Assembly (NCBI GenBank): GCA_031763025.1
Contig: JASSKH010000004.1
Location: 682,001 to 746,000 of the forward strand
Source of the DNA: Macrocystis pyrifera
Lineage: Eukaryota > Sar > Phaeophyceae > Laminariales > Laminariaceae
Length of the DNA: 64,000 bases
Direction of reading: 5' to 3'
The notes beneath the pieces were generated by a model. That model ran no database searches, was not told where the DNA came from, and worked only from the letters and a program-made list of their open reading frames with translations. This document shows positions 12,230-23,830 of the stretch, piece by piece (position 1 is the first letter of the stretch; every line of letters begins with the position of its first letter). Position numbers and translations under genes: made by a program.

Positions 12230-15200
12230 AAAGCGAGCACTACCACCGCATACAGAGTAGGACTAAAAACGGAAAGAAAGAACTGGCAAACCGAAGCACA
12301 GCAAACGAATCACCCTTCAGGCAGCCAGGAGACAGCCGCAGCAGTTTGTGGTACGAGTGGGTCATGACCACGTACACCACACGAGATAAAATGGCATCGA
12401 TTGCATACCGACCGCAAGAGCCTTTCATTTTCTCAAGGCGCTTATTTGTCGTTTACCCTTCAATTTTGAACTCCAACCTTTCGACTCCCAACCGCACCCA
12501 TCTACGTCCCCGCCTACTCGTGCATCGCCGCACGTATTCACGTATTTACGCCCGTCTATCGCCCCTTCTCCTCCCCTCTCCCCTCCCCTCCCCTCCTCTC
12601 TTGACGACACGCAGCGACAACAGCCGAGCGCGCGAACGTTATCGCGATCATCATCGAGCCGCGCCCTGAGCATGTCGGGCTTTGGGGGGGGCAAGGCTAA
12701 GAAGCCTAAAGAAACGCCTCCCAAGCTCACCTCGGGAGAGTCGGTCGCCAGGACGGCGCTGAAGGAGTACAACCAGATGAAGAGGGATGGGGGGACGGTG
12801 GCGAAAGTTCACGCGAGACTGAAGGGCACCGAGGAGTGGTTCCCCGTTGGCAGCGTGAGTATTATCGGCAACGCCTTCTGGTTGTACAACTCTGTGCGGT
12901 GCTGTTCGGATACTAAGTGTGTCATCCCTTCACTTTCTCAGCGAAGCCGGGTTGTTGTTAAGACATTTAGCCTACGCTTATACCCGATTTTGTTTTGTCC
13001 ATTTTCACTTCTGTCCTAAAAAAATCTGTCTCTAAGACTATGCCAATGGAAACGCGAAGTCCAAAAGCTTTATTTAAAAAATATTGCTTTAAAAAAACAG
13101 CCGAAAATGTCCTCGTACCGCCGCTGTGGGAAAAAAAGGAAAAAAAAAATGTTTGATTTTTTCTTCTTTTTTATAGCGGCTGCAGGCGGCGCAATTTGTT
13201 TTCTCTCGTTGCAAATTGTCAACACGCTGATAAAAGTCAGCTCGTGCGACGATAGATGCTCGATCTCGATATAGAGTCAGCCCACGGCGAACCCGCTTGG
13301 TGTCGGGCAAGGCCAACGAGTATCGATGACGGCGTCGAAGATAGAAAGTGAATACATGCTCTAGGGGGCGAGAGCTTGCCGGCGGCGTCCCTCCCAAACC
13401 TGAAAAAAACCTGTTTTTCACCATTCGATACGGGTCGAGATATTTTGTCTGCTGTTTTGTACACACCAGCGGCTAATTGTTTTTTTATCGTACGCCTGGC
13501 CAGCGCCCGCCACACGTCACTGGCCATTGTGTGAAGACGATGACCCAAGGGTGGGTCGGGGCCCCTAACGAGCGCACTCCGTTCAGAATTCATGACACAA
13601 TCGTTGGTTTTGTCGATCGATGTCTGTCGAAGACTCGGAATCTCGCCGCGTCGAACCAAAGATCGGCCTGAGTTTTTCTCAAGCCGATCTTGGCCCAACA
13701 TCGGCCCCAGATTTGCTTTTTTCGGGTTTTTCCAATAGTTGGGAACTTTTTTTTTTCTTCTAAACGTGCCCATAGGAAGCGTGTTCTAAAAAATGTGGCA
13801 GGTATCTTTGGAATTCAAACTTTTTATTGATAGTTCGCTTTCCCATTGGCATAGGTCTACCAGGTTATAAACCCTGTAGATAATGTTGAGTGTATCCCAT
13901 CGTTTATTTATATGACACCGAAACATGGAGCTTTGGATACATCGTGTAGAACGTGGTCTTCCCTCCACGCCCTGGCATCCCCGTAGCTATGCTTATTTAC
14001 GCCTCGGGCAGATCATGATCTGTGTATACAACAGATCGTCTAGTTCCTCACCTGCCGTTGTGAAAGGTTGTGAAGGATCTGCATACGTATTACAGATGCT
14101 ACCCAGGAAACATGTGCTAGACCATGCAGATTACGCGAGCCCCGCCCGGCAACATGAGCTAGGTCGTGTATGGCCGGGAATAGATTATCTGTCTGCCTTG
14201 AAAAATCTAGATCATGTATTAACAGTAGGAATGATCTGTAGATGATTCGTCTGGGGTGTGCATTTTTTCGATGTACAGCAGTCCCCTTGGCTATCGACTA
14301 TCGAAATCGCACCTATCGAATTGGTGTTTCGTGTGCCGGTTCGTATCGTACCCAGCATAATTATCGTTCAATGCGCATGACGATTTATATGACTCTCACC
14401 CGAGTACTATTGTTAATAAGATTAATACACACCCTCGGGCGATATTAGCAGGCTGTTTCTTTTGCGACAGCGGTGAGCGTGCGAAAGCCGAGCGGTTCGT
14501 CTATGAAAATCTTGGGACGAGACCTTTACAGAAGCTACAGCAGAAGTGTTTTCGTTGTGTGTGCTCTTATTAACAGTGCCCCCCTTGTTGTTGGAGAAAA
14601 CCGAGTCGGCATGTCATCCAGGGGTTGTGTTATCTTTTCACCCCTGTGAAAGCGTGATAGTCTAATAGTGTCACACGGTACTGATCCCCTCTAAAGTCCC
14701 GCATGGGTTACAGACCCCTTTGGAACTGAGCCCCTTTTGCTTCGGGAAAAAAAACTACTTGGAATTTGCAGTAGTTTTTTAGGATAGCTTTGGCGGTAGC
14801 AATAAAAGTGTGAACCCAGTTCAGCTGCTGTCCGCTGTTGGGGGTGGCACGTCACACACAGGTGCGCACGGAGGCAGGGAAGACAGCGGAGGGGACCCGG
14901 GGGCAAACACGCCTTATATTTAACATGTTCTGCTGCAAAAATATTTCCTAGTATTGTTCTTACAGTAGTGTTCAGTCCCAAACGGGTCATATCCCACTCA
15001 TTTCTATAAAACGGGTTCTAGGCTATCCCCAGTATTTTGTTCCAAACAGGTCGTTTCAAGTATTTGTCCCCAACGGGTTGTAACCCACCACCGCTGTTGT
15101 CCGATATTGGACGCGGCGTTCGACGCGCAGGTGCGCACGAAGGCGGGGAAGACAGTGGAGAAGGCCCAGGGACAAAAAAAAAAACTGTTTCTAACCCATG

Positions 15201-17734
15201 CACTATTGTAAAACGTTCATATTGTATTGTCTAATGTTCAGTCCCAAACGGGTTAACCCATTTGAAACAGGTCCTAGTCTGATCCCAAGTGTTTTGTATC
15301 CAACGGGTTATAACCCAATATCGCCGCTGTTCGCTAATTGGCGCGGTGTACAGGTGTGCACGGAAGCGGGGAAGACAGCAGAGGGAACCCAGGGACAAAA
15401 AAAAAAACGCCTGATTCTGGAACACGCGGCTGAGATGTACGATCAAATGAGATCGGGAGCGGGAGTTACACTTGTCTTGGAGGCGGGGTACGCGTCGGAG
15501 CCAGGGGGCGACATCATCGTGTGCAAGGTCGGTGTTGGGTATTCCTGAAGGGGGAGGATCAGGAGGGAAAAGAGAGGGGACGCACTCGCGAGATTTTCGA
15601 TCGCACTGGTCGCATTGGTCGCGCTGGTTGTCGTTCATACGTGACCTGTGCTGTGGTAGGGGTTTCACTTGATTATTGTTTTTAGCCCAAACTATTTTCT
15701 GACTGACTGGCCTCCTTACCCGAGGAGCTACGCAACCATTGCTTTCTTCTTCTGATGTGTATTGCATACCATGACTTGAAAACCCTTTGATGGTGTGTCG
15801 GGGCATAGCCTACAATGCGTTCTCGCCGTCGGTTGTTGGGTGTTGCATCGGGTGTGTATTGCATAATATGACTTGCAAACCCACTTGATGGTAGTATACC
15901 CTTATCGCAGCTCGCGCCTCTTGCTGTGTATCTCGCTGAGTACCAAGTACCTCAAGACTCCGTGTTTCAGGTTTCGCTACCACCTCGCGCTTGTAAATTT
16001 TTGTAGCTGCCGTCAAAGGCGTGCGCCGGTCTAAACAAAAACATCATAACCAAATATCGGAGCTTTTCGGTGGGATCTCCAACTTCAAATTTTTGTGTAG
16101 GATCTCCGGGCTGAAAAGGGTACCTGCCTGGTGTATTATTTTTACCGCTCTATTGATGGACGGATTTGTAACGAGCAGTATGTATTGATATTTATGTACG
16201 AACGGTGCTTACATTTGCCGTCCAGCGTGGTACCAGCATATTGTAGGCAGCCGTGCACTATCTCTTTCCATCGATGCTGTACGTTGTATCCTTCAGAAAT
16301 ACCTTGGAAAGACTCTTTCCCCGCGTTTTGGGCCTATATACTAGGGACCACCGTCATAGAATATTGCTAAAATAAAAAATCTAAAAACTTCCTACTCCTA
16401 CTGTACAGACGTTTCTTGACACATCGGGCAGATAATCGATTCGTACGTTATCACCGAGATGTTCAGGAGGGCAGCTAGATAGATATGTTCCTGATCTGCA
16501 TGATCTGGCTCATGTTGCTGCGTGGGAGCCGTATACCTGGTAGTCTGCAGAATCTAGGACAGCTTTACTGTATAGATCCTGTACAACATATATTCTAACG
16601 GCAGGCTATATCGGATCTACGTGATCTACGGTGTACAGATAGATAGTGAGCTGTCCAACGTGTGCAATTACTCTAGGAAACAGAGACCCTATTAATTTGG
16701 ACTGTGAGTTGGCTGAGTAGAAGTCGTTAATTTGTTATGTGGTTGGCATTAGTTAGCTGGGTATTCTGCTTTGTTTTCGTCTGACTCGCACGCTTGTGGC
16801 TCAGATCGTGTCTTTCGTTTGTTAGGAAGTGCGAAAAAAAAACTATCCAAGTTAGTTGGCCTCATTTCGCCACACCCAACTACTCCAACTAATAACTAGC
16901 TATGTAGTGCAGCCAACCCGCAGCCCTAGTATTCGTACTTGACTATTAATGGCCGACCCTGCAACTCATGGCTCATCGATCCCCATCGCCGTCGTCGGTG
17001 CTCGTGCGGATGGCAGTGCCAAGGGCCGTCGGCGTTTCTTTTTTGTTATGTTTAGTGCTGCAAGTAAGATGAAGCCGAATAGCGCCAGCCGACAGGTCAA
17101 CTAAAGTGACTAGGCCAGCCAACTCTTATCTAGCCGGGAAGTCCAGCCAAACCCCAACCCTACTCTTTGGAGTTCACAAGGACACAAGGACATTTCCACG
17201 AAACATAAGGACGGACCTTTGTAGTAGAGGATGGACCGCACCAAGTACCGCGGCGTGCTGGGTAGGGGATGGTCCAGTTGCTTTCCGAACCGCCATAATC
17301 CTACAACTTGAACGAAGCGCGCGCAACATGATACTACTCATGCCGCTGCGCGCTCACGCTGTTGAAGAGGGTCGCTTTTGCTAGACGGTTCAATGGTTGG
17401 TAAGGCCGCACATACAGCACATGCAGGTACAGGACGCCTATAAGAAAACGAACAATAAGAAAGGCAAGGAGAAACCCTGCCTGGACCAGCTTTCCCGTTT
17501 CTTACTACTGTAGAATACATGTCGATTGTTTTGTTTCCTTGTTCTTGGCCCCAAGTATGATAATGCTAATTTTGCTCCTTGACGCGCTTCGACTGGCAGG
17601 CGAAGTACTCGGGAGAAATTGTGGGAGTCGCTCTGGACCCTCTTCCGTCTGGTCCGTTCTTCCGGGACGTGGGAACGGCTGGCTTTGCCAAGGATTCCTC
17701 GTCGGCAGCAACACTCATGGACAAGGCCAAGTAG
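8265..17734 (+). CDS. Plastid-targeted HHL1-like (DUF6523-type) protein, 4 exons
   Basis: Proposed exons are 8265-8405, 12615-12854, 15393-15527 and 17600-17734. All introns are phase 0 GT-AG, giving 216 aa and a TAG stop. Exon 1 encodes a signal segment (about residues 5-20) ending SCNAF at residue 23, the ASAFAP-type junction of heterokont plastid proteins. Exon 2 follows a long CT-rich tract; it adds a Ser/Arg-rich transit stretch, then MSGFGGGKAKKPKE and YNQMKRDGGTVAKVHARLKG followed by TEEWFPVGS. This resembles the small cyanobacterial/plastid family with a Y-x-x-MK...KG...WxPVGS core, tied in plants to photosystem II protection. Exon 3 gives RLILEHAAEMY and LEAGYASEPGGD; exon 4 ends LMDKAK. 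About 15 residues expected between VGS and RLILEH are missing, so a small exon may be unseen or the exon 3 start may be wrong. Exon 2 is the surest part; linking exon 1 is inference from phase and targeting logic. Confidence 0.6.
9263..9800 (+). mobile_element. Poly(G)-GTACTC repeat, copy 1
   Basis: Begins with a run of G followed by GTACTC, then ATGCATGGCCGTAGTCGTAT, ATGCCGGGACGGAGCA and TTTTCACCGACCAGGCAGAC. An internal A run sits near 9675, and the unit ends at TCTAGCTCACGCAGTGAG and the CAACCGACATCAACCC segment. The same order of blocks recurs at 53513-54082. It lies in intron 1 of the HHL1-like gene. No open frame of note; class unknown. Confidence 0.75.
12180..12228. repeat. Homopolymer C tract (49 bases)
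   Basis: About 49 uninterrupted C residues follow GAGTA. On the minus strand this is poly(G) followed by GTACTC, the junction seen at the edge of the poly(G) repeat family, so it probably marks a short or deleted copy of that family. Confidence 0.9.
13036..13857. mobile_element. Harbinger-like 0.8-kb element, copy 1
   Basis: Terminal inverted repeats (GACTATGCCAATGGAAACGC at the left; GACCTATGCCAATGGGAAAG read inward from the right) bound a segment that matches 33993-34792 over its length. The flanks are TAA and TAC, an eroded 3-bp duplication. Internal frames match between the copies but are interrupted and resemble no known protein. It lies in intron 2 of the HHL1-like gene. Confidence 0.75.
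14000..14262. mobile_element. GATC-rich inverted-repeat element, copy
   Basis: Starts near CCTCGGGCAGATCATGATCT and ends GTAGATGATTCGTCTGGGGT followed by GTGC, inverted forms of one another. The interior carries the family blocks CATGCAGATTACGCGAG and CCCGGCAACATGAGCTAGG. Size and ends match copies at 16421, 27165, 28270, 29388 and 52765. Confidence 0.65.
14819..15412 (+). repeat. About 225-260-bp tandem repeat ending at an exon acceptor
   Basis: Three direct units contain CAGTCCCAAACGGGT, a GCTGTTGTCCG/GCTGTTCGCTAATTGG block, CAGGTGCGCACG, GGGGAAGACAG and finally CCCAGGGACAAA. In the last unit the CCCAG is the proposed acceptor of exon 3 of the HHL1-like gene (AG at 15391-15392). Unit 2 keeps the same CAG (15168-15169), while unit 1 has CCCGGG and has lost it. 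Confidence 0.75.
16421..16663. mobile_element. GATC-rich inverted-repeat element, copy
   Basis: Begins ACACATCGGGCAGATAATCG and ends GAGCTGTCCAACGTGTGC, which are imperfect inverted repeats. The interior has CATGATCTGGCTCATGTTGC and GGGAGCCGTATACC, the family blocks in opposite orientation to the copy at 29388. It lies in intron 3 of the HHL1-like gene. Confidence 0.7.
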
Positions 17735-18720
17735 GTGCAGCTGGGAATCGGCACGGCATAACCCTGTCGTGCTTTCAGCTAGCGACCAAAAAAATAATGA
17801 TGGCTATTATTTGGACTGTCTGAGGGTAGCCTGGCTGTGGGCCACCGACGACGTGGTAGTTATTCAGTTGGCTGTGTAGGTGTTAATAGTTATTATTTAT
17901 TAATAAGTATATATATTTTTTGCGCGCGAAAGCTTTGCGAAGTTCTGCGTCTTTTGCATGAGTGCAGTGACTGCAGTGTTTCGTGGCTCTAACCTGGGGT
18001 GTATCGCAATCGCACACGCTGTTGTTTTTTCACATGAACTCATCGCCAAAAAAATTAGTCGGTGTCACAGGACTGGCTCCAAGAATTCTGGAAGTGGAAG
18101 AATACCTCAGGCAGCCTCAGGGCAAGATATGACAATACCAGCACCGTACGAAAAAGTACGCGCATCGAAACTGAAGCACACCCTGCACCACAGACAAGAG
18201 AAGAAAAAATACGTGAAAACAGCGCACGTGTGCACCAGCTGTATACATTGTACGAGTACATGCGCAACCACCGTGCACTTTACCGACCTCGTGGAGCCAT
18301 GGCACTGTATCCCATTAGTCCAAGGTACTTCCGTTTCGGTCCCAAACTACTTGGAGTATGTATTTTCCAGCATATTGTAGCACCAAATGGGTTAACCAAA
18401 CTCATGGAACCATGCCAAACCTCGAAACTTCATTCAGTGGGCACCTCGCAGTGTCACTGCTTTGATACACTTTTGCGAAATCCGCCGTACGCAACCCCGC
18501 ACGCATGGCGGCGTCTTGACGTACCGCATGGTAGCATTTGTATAGTGTACTTGACAGTTTTTTACAGCAGCTGACTGTTTCCGTCCTATTGGTAGCAGCT
18601 TGTCAATGTTTTGGAAGTAAACTGGTTGGAAATGGTGTACGAGTACGTAGGATAACCTTTGCGGTGGGAACAGGGATATTTCAATCATCTGGCCGTGTAC
18701 AAATAGAGCGCCACCTATCT

Positions 18721-18870
18721 ATAGCCGTTGCTCTTATCCTGCCCCCATCAATAGCCGTTGCTCTTATCCTGCCCCCATCTATAGCCGTTGCTCTTATCCT
18801 GCCCCCATCTATAGCCGTTGCTCTTATCCTGCCCCCATCTATAGCCGTTGCTCTTATCCTGCCCCCATCG
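18721..18870. repeat. 30-bp minisatellite, five copies
   Basis: Five nearly identical units of ATAGCCGTTGCTCTTATCCT followed by GCCCCCATCT. Because 30 is divisible by 3 and the unit lacks stops in several frames, both strands read open (IAVALILPPS on plus, DGGRIRATAI on minus). That openness is a by-product of unit length and not evidence of coding. Confidence 0.95.
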
Positions 18871-20395
18871 ATCTGTGTTTTCTGACTCGCCTGCTTCGGA
18901 AAGCGCTGATCACTAACGGATTGATACATGCCTGCCTCCCTTGCGCCCCGCCTTATTGTTTTTCCTCAGGTACACTTGAAGCGGGCAAAACGGACCGATA
19001 GCAACGATACCATGCCGGTGCGGTAGGTGGTGGCGCATGGTCCCAGCGCGAAGCAGAGTGTCACCGCACACACCCTGCTGTTACACGTGTGTCGCACGTT
19101 TCTGGCGCTTGTGTGCCCCGCAGGCTGGCCCCGTGTGCCATCTTTGACTCTTTCAAGAGTTGAGCTGTCGTGTACAGTACGGAAATTACGGACGGTGTCT
19201 GTGGACCCTGATAGTTTGGGCCTGGAGTCGGTGTGCCAGCCTTGACAACTTAGAATTGAATTGTCGTGTACAGCTCGAAGAGTGGAGCCCTGTGGTTTCG
19301 GCGCGGAGCCGGGGTGTGATCTCTGGTCTCAAAATGGTTAATATCACTATTAGTATCACGATCGGCGGAAACGCTATTACCTAGAGTTTTTTTATTTGTG
19401 GTGGGACGATGATGATTTTAAAACACAGCGCATTTTGCGGCCTGACATGGTTGTAGGCGCGATTGTATCCATTTTTACCCCCTGAGAGGCTTGAGAGACG
19501 TAAAAAAAGGACGAAGAAAACGACGAGTACAGCATCAGCTGCGCACAACATCCTGGCGCTTATATACTGGGTGAGCGAATGATAGGTTGAGTACCGGGGT
19601 AACTATGGTGCAAGGAGTTGTACAGCACGCTCGCAGCATGATGCTCCTTGTGCTGCTTACCTCTTGACAACGGCTTAGGATAAATGTTTCAGGGGTCGGG
19701 GACTGCTGATTGACGGTTGCTGCTGGTTCACCGTTTTCGATCTAGGAAGAAATTCCGAGGGTGAGATCAAGGCAGGGGCGTAGACCCAGTCTCACCCCTA
19801 ACCCTGACCCCAACCCGGACCTAACACGGGCCAGCAACGCTGACTGTACCCTAGACGATTGATGAGACCGCGGTTCTATTCTTTTTTTCTTGTTTTGTAC
19901 CTGGCCCCCAGAACGTCCCGGCCGGTTGAATAAGTGTAGTGGCAGGCACGTGGTGTGAGGGTCTACAAAAAAAAATAGCTCGCGTGCTCTCGGTGTTCAT
20001 TGCAGAAGGCATCCGCATCGCATCGCCAGAGTCTTCGAGGTGTAGTTCTGAGGTTGATTCGTATTAGCGCCGTGAGGACTTGAGAGGCGGTAAATGGGGT
20101 GAAACAAGTGATGATCATAGCAGAGGTATCAGGCACGCGAAGCAACTCGGCGCTACTGGGTTAGGGGGTGGTATTCTGAGCACCGGAACTGCGCTGCAAG
20201 AAGTCTCACAGCACGCTCGCGCCATGAAGATACTCACTACACAAAATATGCTGATGCAACCTGCCCCAAAATGCGGTGGAACACATACACGTAAGTATTC
20301 TGTTGAAGCGTAATACCGTCCCGACATCGCACGGCAGACCACTCGCCCAAGGCGGTTGGTGAGATCGCGTATTTTCTCGTTCTGTTTAGTCGTGT

Positions 20396-20516
20396 CCAAC
20401 GGGTGCTAGCCCTTCTATTACTGTAAGTAAGACTGCAGTCTCGACTTGGGCACGAACTACTTATAACTCGAGTGTTTTTTCCCCAAACGGGACTGCCCTA
20501 CTGAAGCTGCACTATT
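20396..20516. mobile_element. CTGCAGTCCCG palindromic MITE, copy
   Basis: Contains GACTGCAGTCTCGACTTGGG near the left end and CCCCAAACGGGACTGCC near the right end, with ACTACTT and AGTGTTTTT blocks between. This is the arrangement of the copies at 28733, 46392 and 49296. Ends are diverged, so the boundaries are approximate. Confidence 0.6.
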
Positions 20517-20869
20517 AATACCGACATTGCAGTCGGGAGTGCTGCGATACGTACTTCAGTAATGTGGCGATCGATAGGAGTGGGCCATTACCTGGTATAG
20601 AATAGTATTGCACGCTGGCCGGGAATATAAGATCGGTTTGATGCTTATTTCAGAGTGGAAACGGGTTTTATATTCACGCCCAGAGGGGTAGGATGGTTGC
20701 ACTGTTGTTGCAGTCACAAGTGTGTCGCGAAATGGCAGGAGGGTGGAATGCTGTGTCGCGACTTGTATTTTTTTTAGCATCCCATTTTTTTTCTTAGCCT
20801 TCTTTGTCCTGCTCGCTCCTTCTATAGTCGTAACTCGTATCCGGGATCACAGAGTAGGCTCCCCACCGC

Positions 20870-21038
20870 CCCCCCCCCCAGCTCACCCTTCATGCGACTC
20901 GCCCAATACCTCATGGCGCTTCGCGCATAGTGCAAGTAATGTCTGCCTGGTCGGTGAAAACCCGACGTTCTCCGTCCCGGCATTGTAGGGATGCGATGGT
21001 CTATGATCATACGACTACGGTCATACATGGCATTGAGT

Positions 21039-21076
<38 letters not shown>
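20870..21076 (-). mobile_element. Poly(G)-GTACTC repeat, inverted fragment
   Basis: On the minus strand the segment reads poly(G), GTACTC, then CGTAGTCGTATGATCATAGA, the CCGGGACGGAGAACGTCGGG block, TTTTCACCGACCAGGCAGAC and GCGAAGCGCCATGAGG. The + strand C tract is about 36 bases long (about 21041-21076). It corresponds to roughly the first 170 bp of the copies at 9263 and 53513. Confidence 0.8.
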
Positions 21077-21078
<2 letters not shown>

Positions 21079-22675
21079 TCGATGGTACGCGCCTTACATT
21101 TTTCGCGAGCAAGGTTGTGTGAATCAGCCACCTCACCTCGAGATCGTGCAGCGGACCCACGACAACGCGTTGTTTGATGACACGCCGCATTGGCTGGGTC
21201 AGGTTGAGTACGAGAAACGTATTCTTGACCGAGTTATCTGTGATGTTTACCAGGTATTGGCTAAACCTCAAACCTGTCTGCCCGTCCGTCCGACCCCCTC
21301 TCTGTACACTCTCCAATGCACTCACGTATACTTCGAAGTACATAGTTTTTTTGGAATTGAATATCGGTAGCAGCTCTTTTGATTTATGAAATATACCCGG
21401 TGGGTATATTTTTTGTCGCATATTGTAGCTCCCCATGTTGGTGGGATATCTATACCCTAACCTAAACTCCTACTAAAAAATATCCTCGTCTGTCGGGTCG
21501 CTAAATTACTGTCGAGTCGAATCACTATAACAGACACCACAAGGTTTTCTGCTTATGTAAGAAAAGTGAAGACCGTTGTCGATGTATTTCCAGTAATGTC
21601 GAGCTAATTTTTTTTTCAAACGTGCCACCCACACGCAATCGTACGGCGTACCTATAATATCAGCAATGCACGCAACACACAGCAGCAGTCAGCGAGAAGG
21701 CAAGGGAGGCTGCGAGCAAACACGGACTCCACACCCACCACGACGCGAGGGGGCAAAACGTTTATTTACAAAGGTCGGTTTGGCATGAAATTAAACATTG
21801 TAGGGCAGGGCAAGGGTTGCCCCGCTGTTCCCTAGGGTTTTACCATATAACAAAAGGTTGGCTGGCGGTATGACAATTCTCTCGCGACGTCGATGTTTGC
21901 CACGTAGATTATTTCTTGTTTGCAGATGCTGCTGTTGCCGCTATTTCGAAGCAAACACATAAACAAAACGTCACAGTCGAGCATCGCGCGGATGACCTCG
22001 ACGTGTCGCGAACACACCCACACCAAATAAAACGCTGCCGTGAAGTCAAAGATGACAAAAGGCATACAAGTAGACTTTTCGCCGATGATCGTCACGTATA
22101 TGCACCCCGTAAACAACACTCAGTCGACCGAACAGTTAATATAAATGTAGCCGCGCAGAACTCGAAAGGCACCATCTCTACAAAATTCGTTCTAGCAAAA
22201 AGAGGGAAAATTTGGCATGAAATTAAACTTTCAGTTTGTTTTTTACACGCGGTTCCACGCTACGAGCTGGGGCGCTTTTTTTCCTTCACTTTTCGCATTT
22301 TTGATCACCAAAAAGTCACCAAAAAGTTCTTGTTTGTTTGTAGTTTTCAGTTGTTTTTTTTTCCGAATTATAATGGCGGACGCATGTATGTTAGGCGCAC
22401 TCGCCTCGCGAGGGACAATCGAACCTAGCGGAATCACCGGGGGTTCGGCCGGCGCTGGCTATAAACAGGTCGCCGGGACCCCCTCCTTGCACAATTTGGG
22501 CGTAAAAAAAAACATTCTGGAGACCTTGGAACAATGTCGCACAAAATTAGGCTTGTACCGAATGGATAAGTTGCCGACACTTGGTTGGGTTTGCTACATT
22601 TAGCTTAGTATCTCCACCAGACTGTTTTTACGCTCGCGTTGTTCAGGGGAGGGGTCCCGGCTACCGGTGCGGACA

Positions 22676-22724
<49 letters not shown>

Positions 22725-22748
22725 CGGGGGGGGGGGGGGGGGGGGGGG
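22676..22748. repeat. Homopolymer G tract (49 + 23 bases)
   Basis: About 49 consecutive G, one C, then about 23 G. This is the longest homopolymer in the window and a strong G-quadruplex candidate. No GTACTC junction follows it, unlike the other long tracts, so its origin is unclear. Its exact length should be treated as uncertain because such runs assemble poorly. Confidence 0.9.
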
Positions 22749-23615
22749 CGCAATTTTTGCGCCCAGCCATTGCGTAGTCGTGGAGGGACGAGGGTCCGAG
22801 AAGAGGCACGCATGGAGCCTGATGTTCTGCTATGATGCCACGTGCCATGTCCGTGGAAAAGCACGTACAATGGTCGTTTTAGTAGTGATACGAACATTCA
22901 AGCGTTAAGAATCATGGAAATAACTGAACTATATTGCGAGATCGCATCGGATCTTCGAGAGTCAGCACAAAAAAACTGAGGATTTGTCCGCAGCTCTCGC
23001 CCGCAATAGACGGTACCACCACACCAGACCATTTTGTTACATGTCATTCATTCACATTCGGTCCTCCACTGCTGCTGCTGCTGCTGCCTGGCTTGCTACA
23101 CTCCCAGAATGCATAGCAGCTCGCAAAACCTTTGAAGGCGCCCGCCCCCCCCCCCCCAAAAAAAGCCCTCTCTGAAGAGACAGCACCATTCGCCCCACGC
23201 CACGTCAAAGTCACGCTAGTGCACCTGCTGACATTTCCCCGTGCCGTGGTGGTCGAGCTGCTATTATAAGGGCACACAGAACGGCAGACAGCCGCTGTCA
23301 ACAAGCTACCACGCTACGGTAGTGATTCTCGCTGCTGTGCATCCGACTTGCGCATCCTTCCGAACAGAGTAAAGGGTGGTCAGCGCTGAGTGCTATGCTA
23401 CGTAGCCGCCAAGCGGCTGCTGCCAGGCTGACTTGACTGTCAGCAGCCAGATCCATGGTTCACTCGGCTATTGGTGCACCCGCATCCCATTTCGTATAAC
23501 CAATAGGTCAAAGAAAGTACCCTTTGGTACAGGATGCCTTCTTCCGTTCAGCATGCACAAGAAAGATTTACGTCCTGTGTGTGTTACCTTCTCTCGCCAC
23601 CCGGACGGTGCGAGC

Positions 23616-23830
23616 CCCCCCACATTGGATAGATCGTCTACAGCAGTACATCACCATCTAAATCATCTACATCCCGCTATGAGATTTTGTGCAAGAGGCG
23701 AATCATACAGATCCCACCCGGCGTACATGATCTATACATAGATTGTGCCGAGCATAACCAGTCAAGGATGCATTCTCCCCGAAAGATCTTCATTTTGGAG
23801 TGGTGATCTGATCCGATCCGTCACATGTCA
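23616..23830. mobile_element. GATC-rich element, diverged copy
   Basis: Contains ACATTGGATAGATCGTCTAC at the left, CACCCGGCGTACATGATC inside, and CCCCGAAAGATCTTCATTTT towards the right, matching blocks of the GATC-rich family. Terminal repeats are weak, so the extent is approximate. Confidence 0.5.

Noticed and set aside
13237-13773. 178-aa minus-strand frame, with a related frame at 34287-34637
   Set aside because: Conservation between the two copies is explained by both being the same 0.8-kb transposon. Frames are interrupted differently and match no transposase I know.
18538-18929. Frames with IAVALILPPS or DGGRIRATAI repeats
   Set aside because: By-product of a 30-bp minisatellite; both strands are open and no unique coding flank is credible.
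22581-22908. Gly-rich and Pro-rich frames
   Set aside because: They are the G homopolymer read in several phases.
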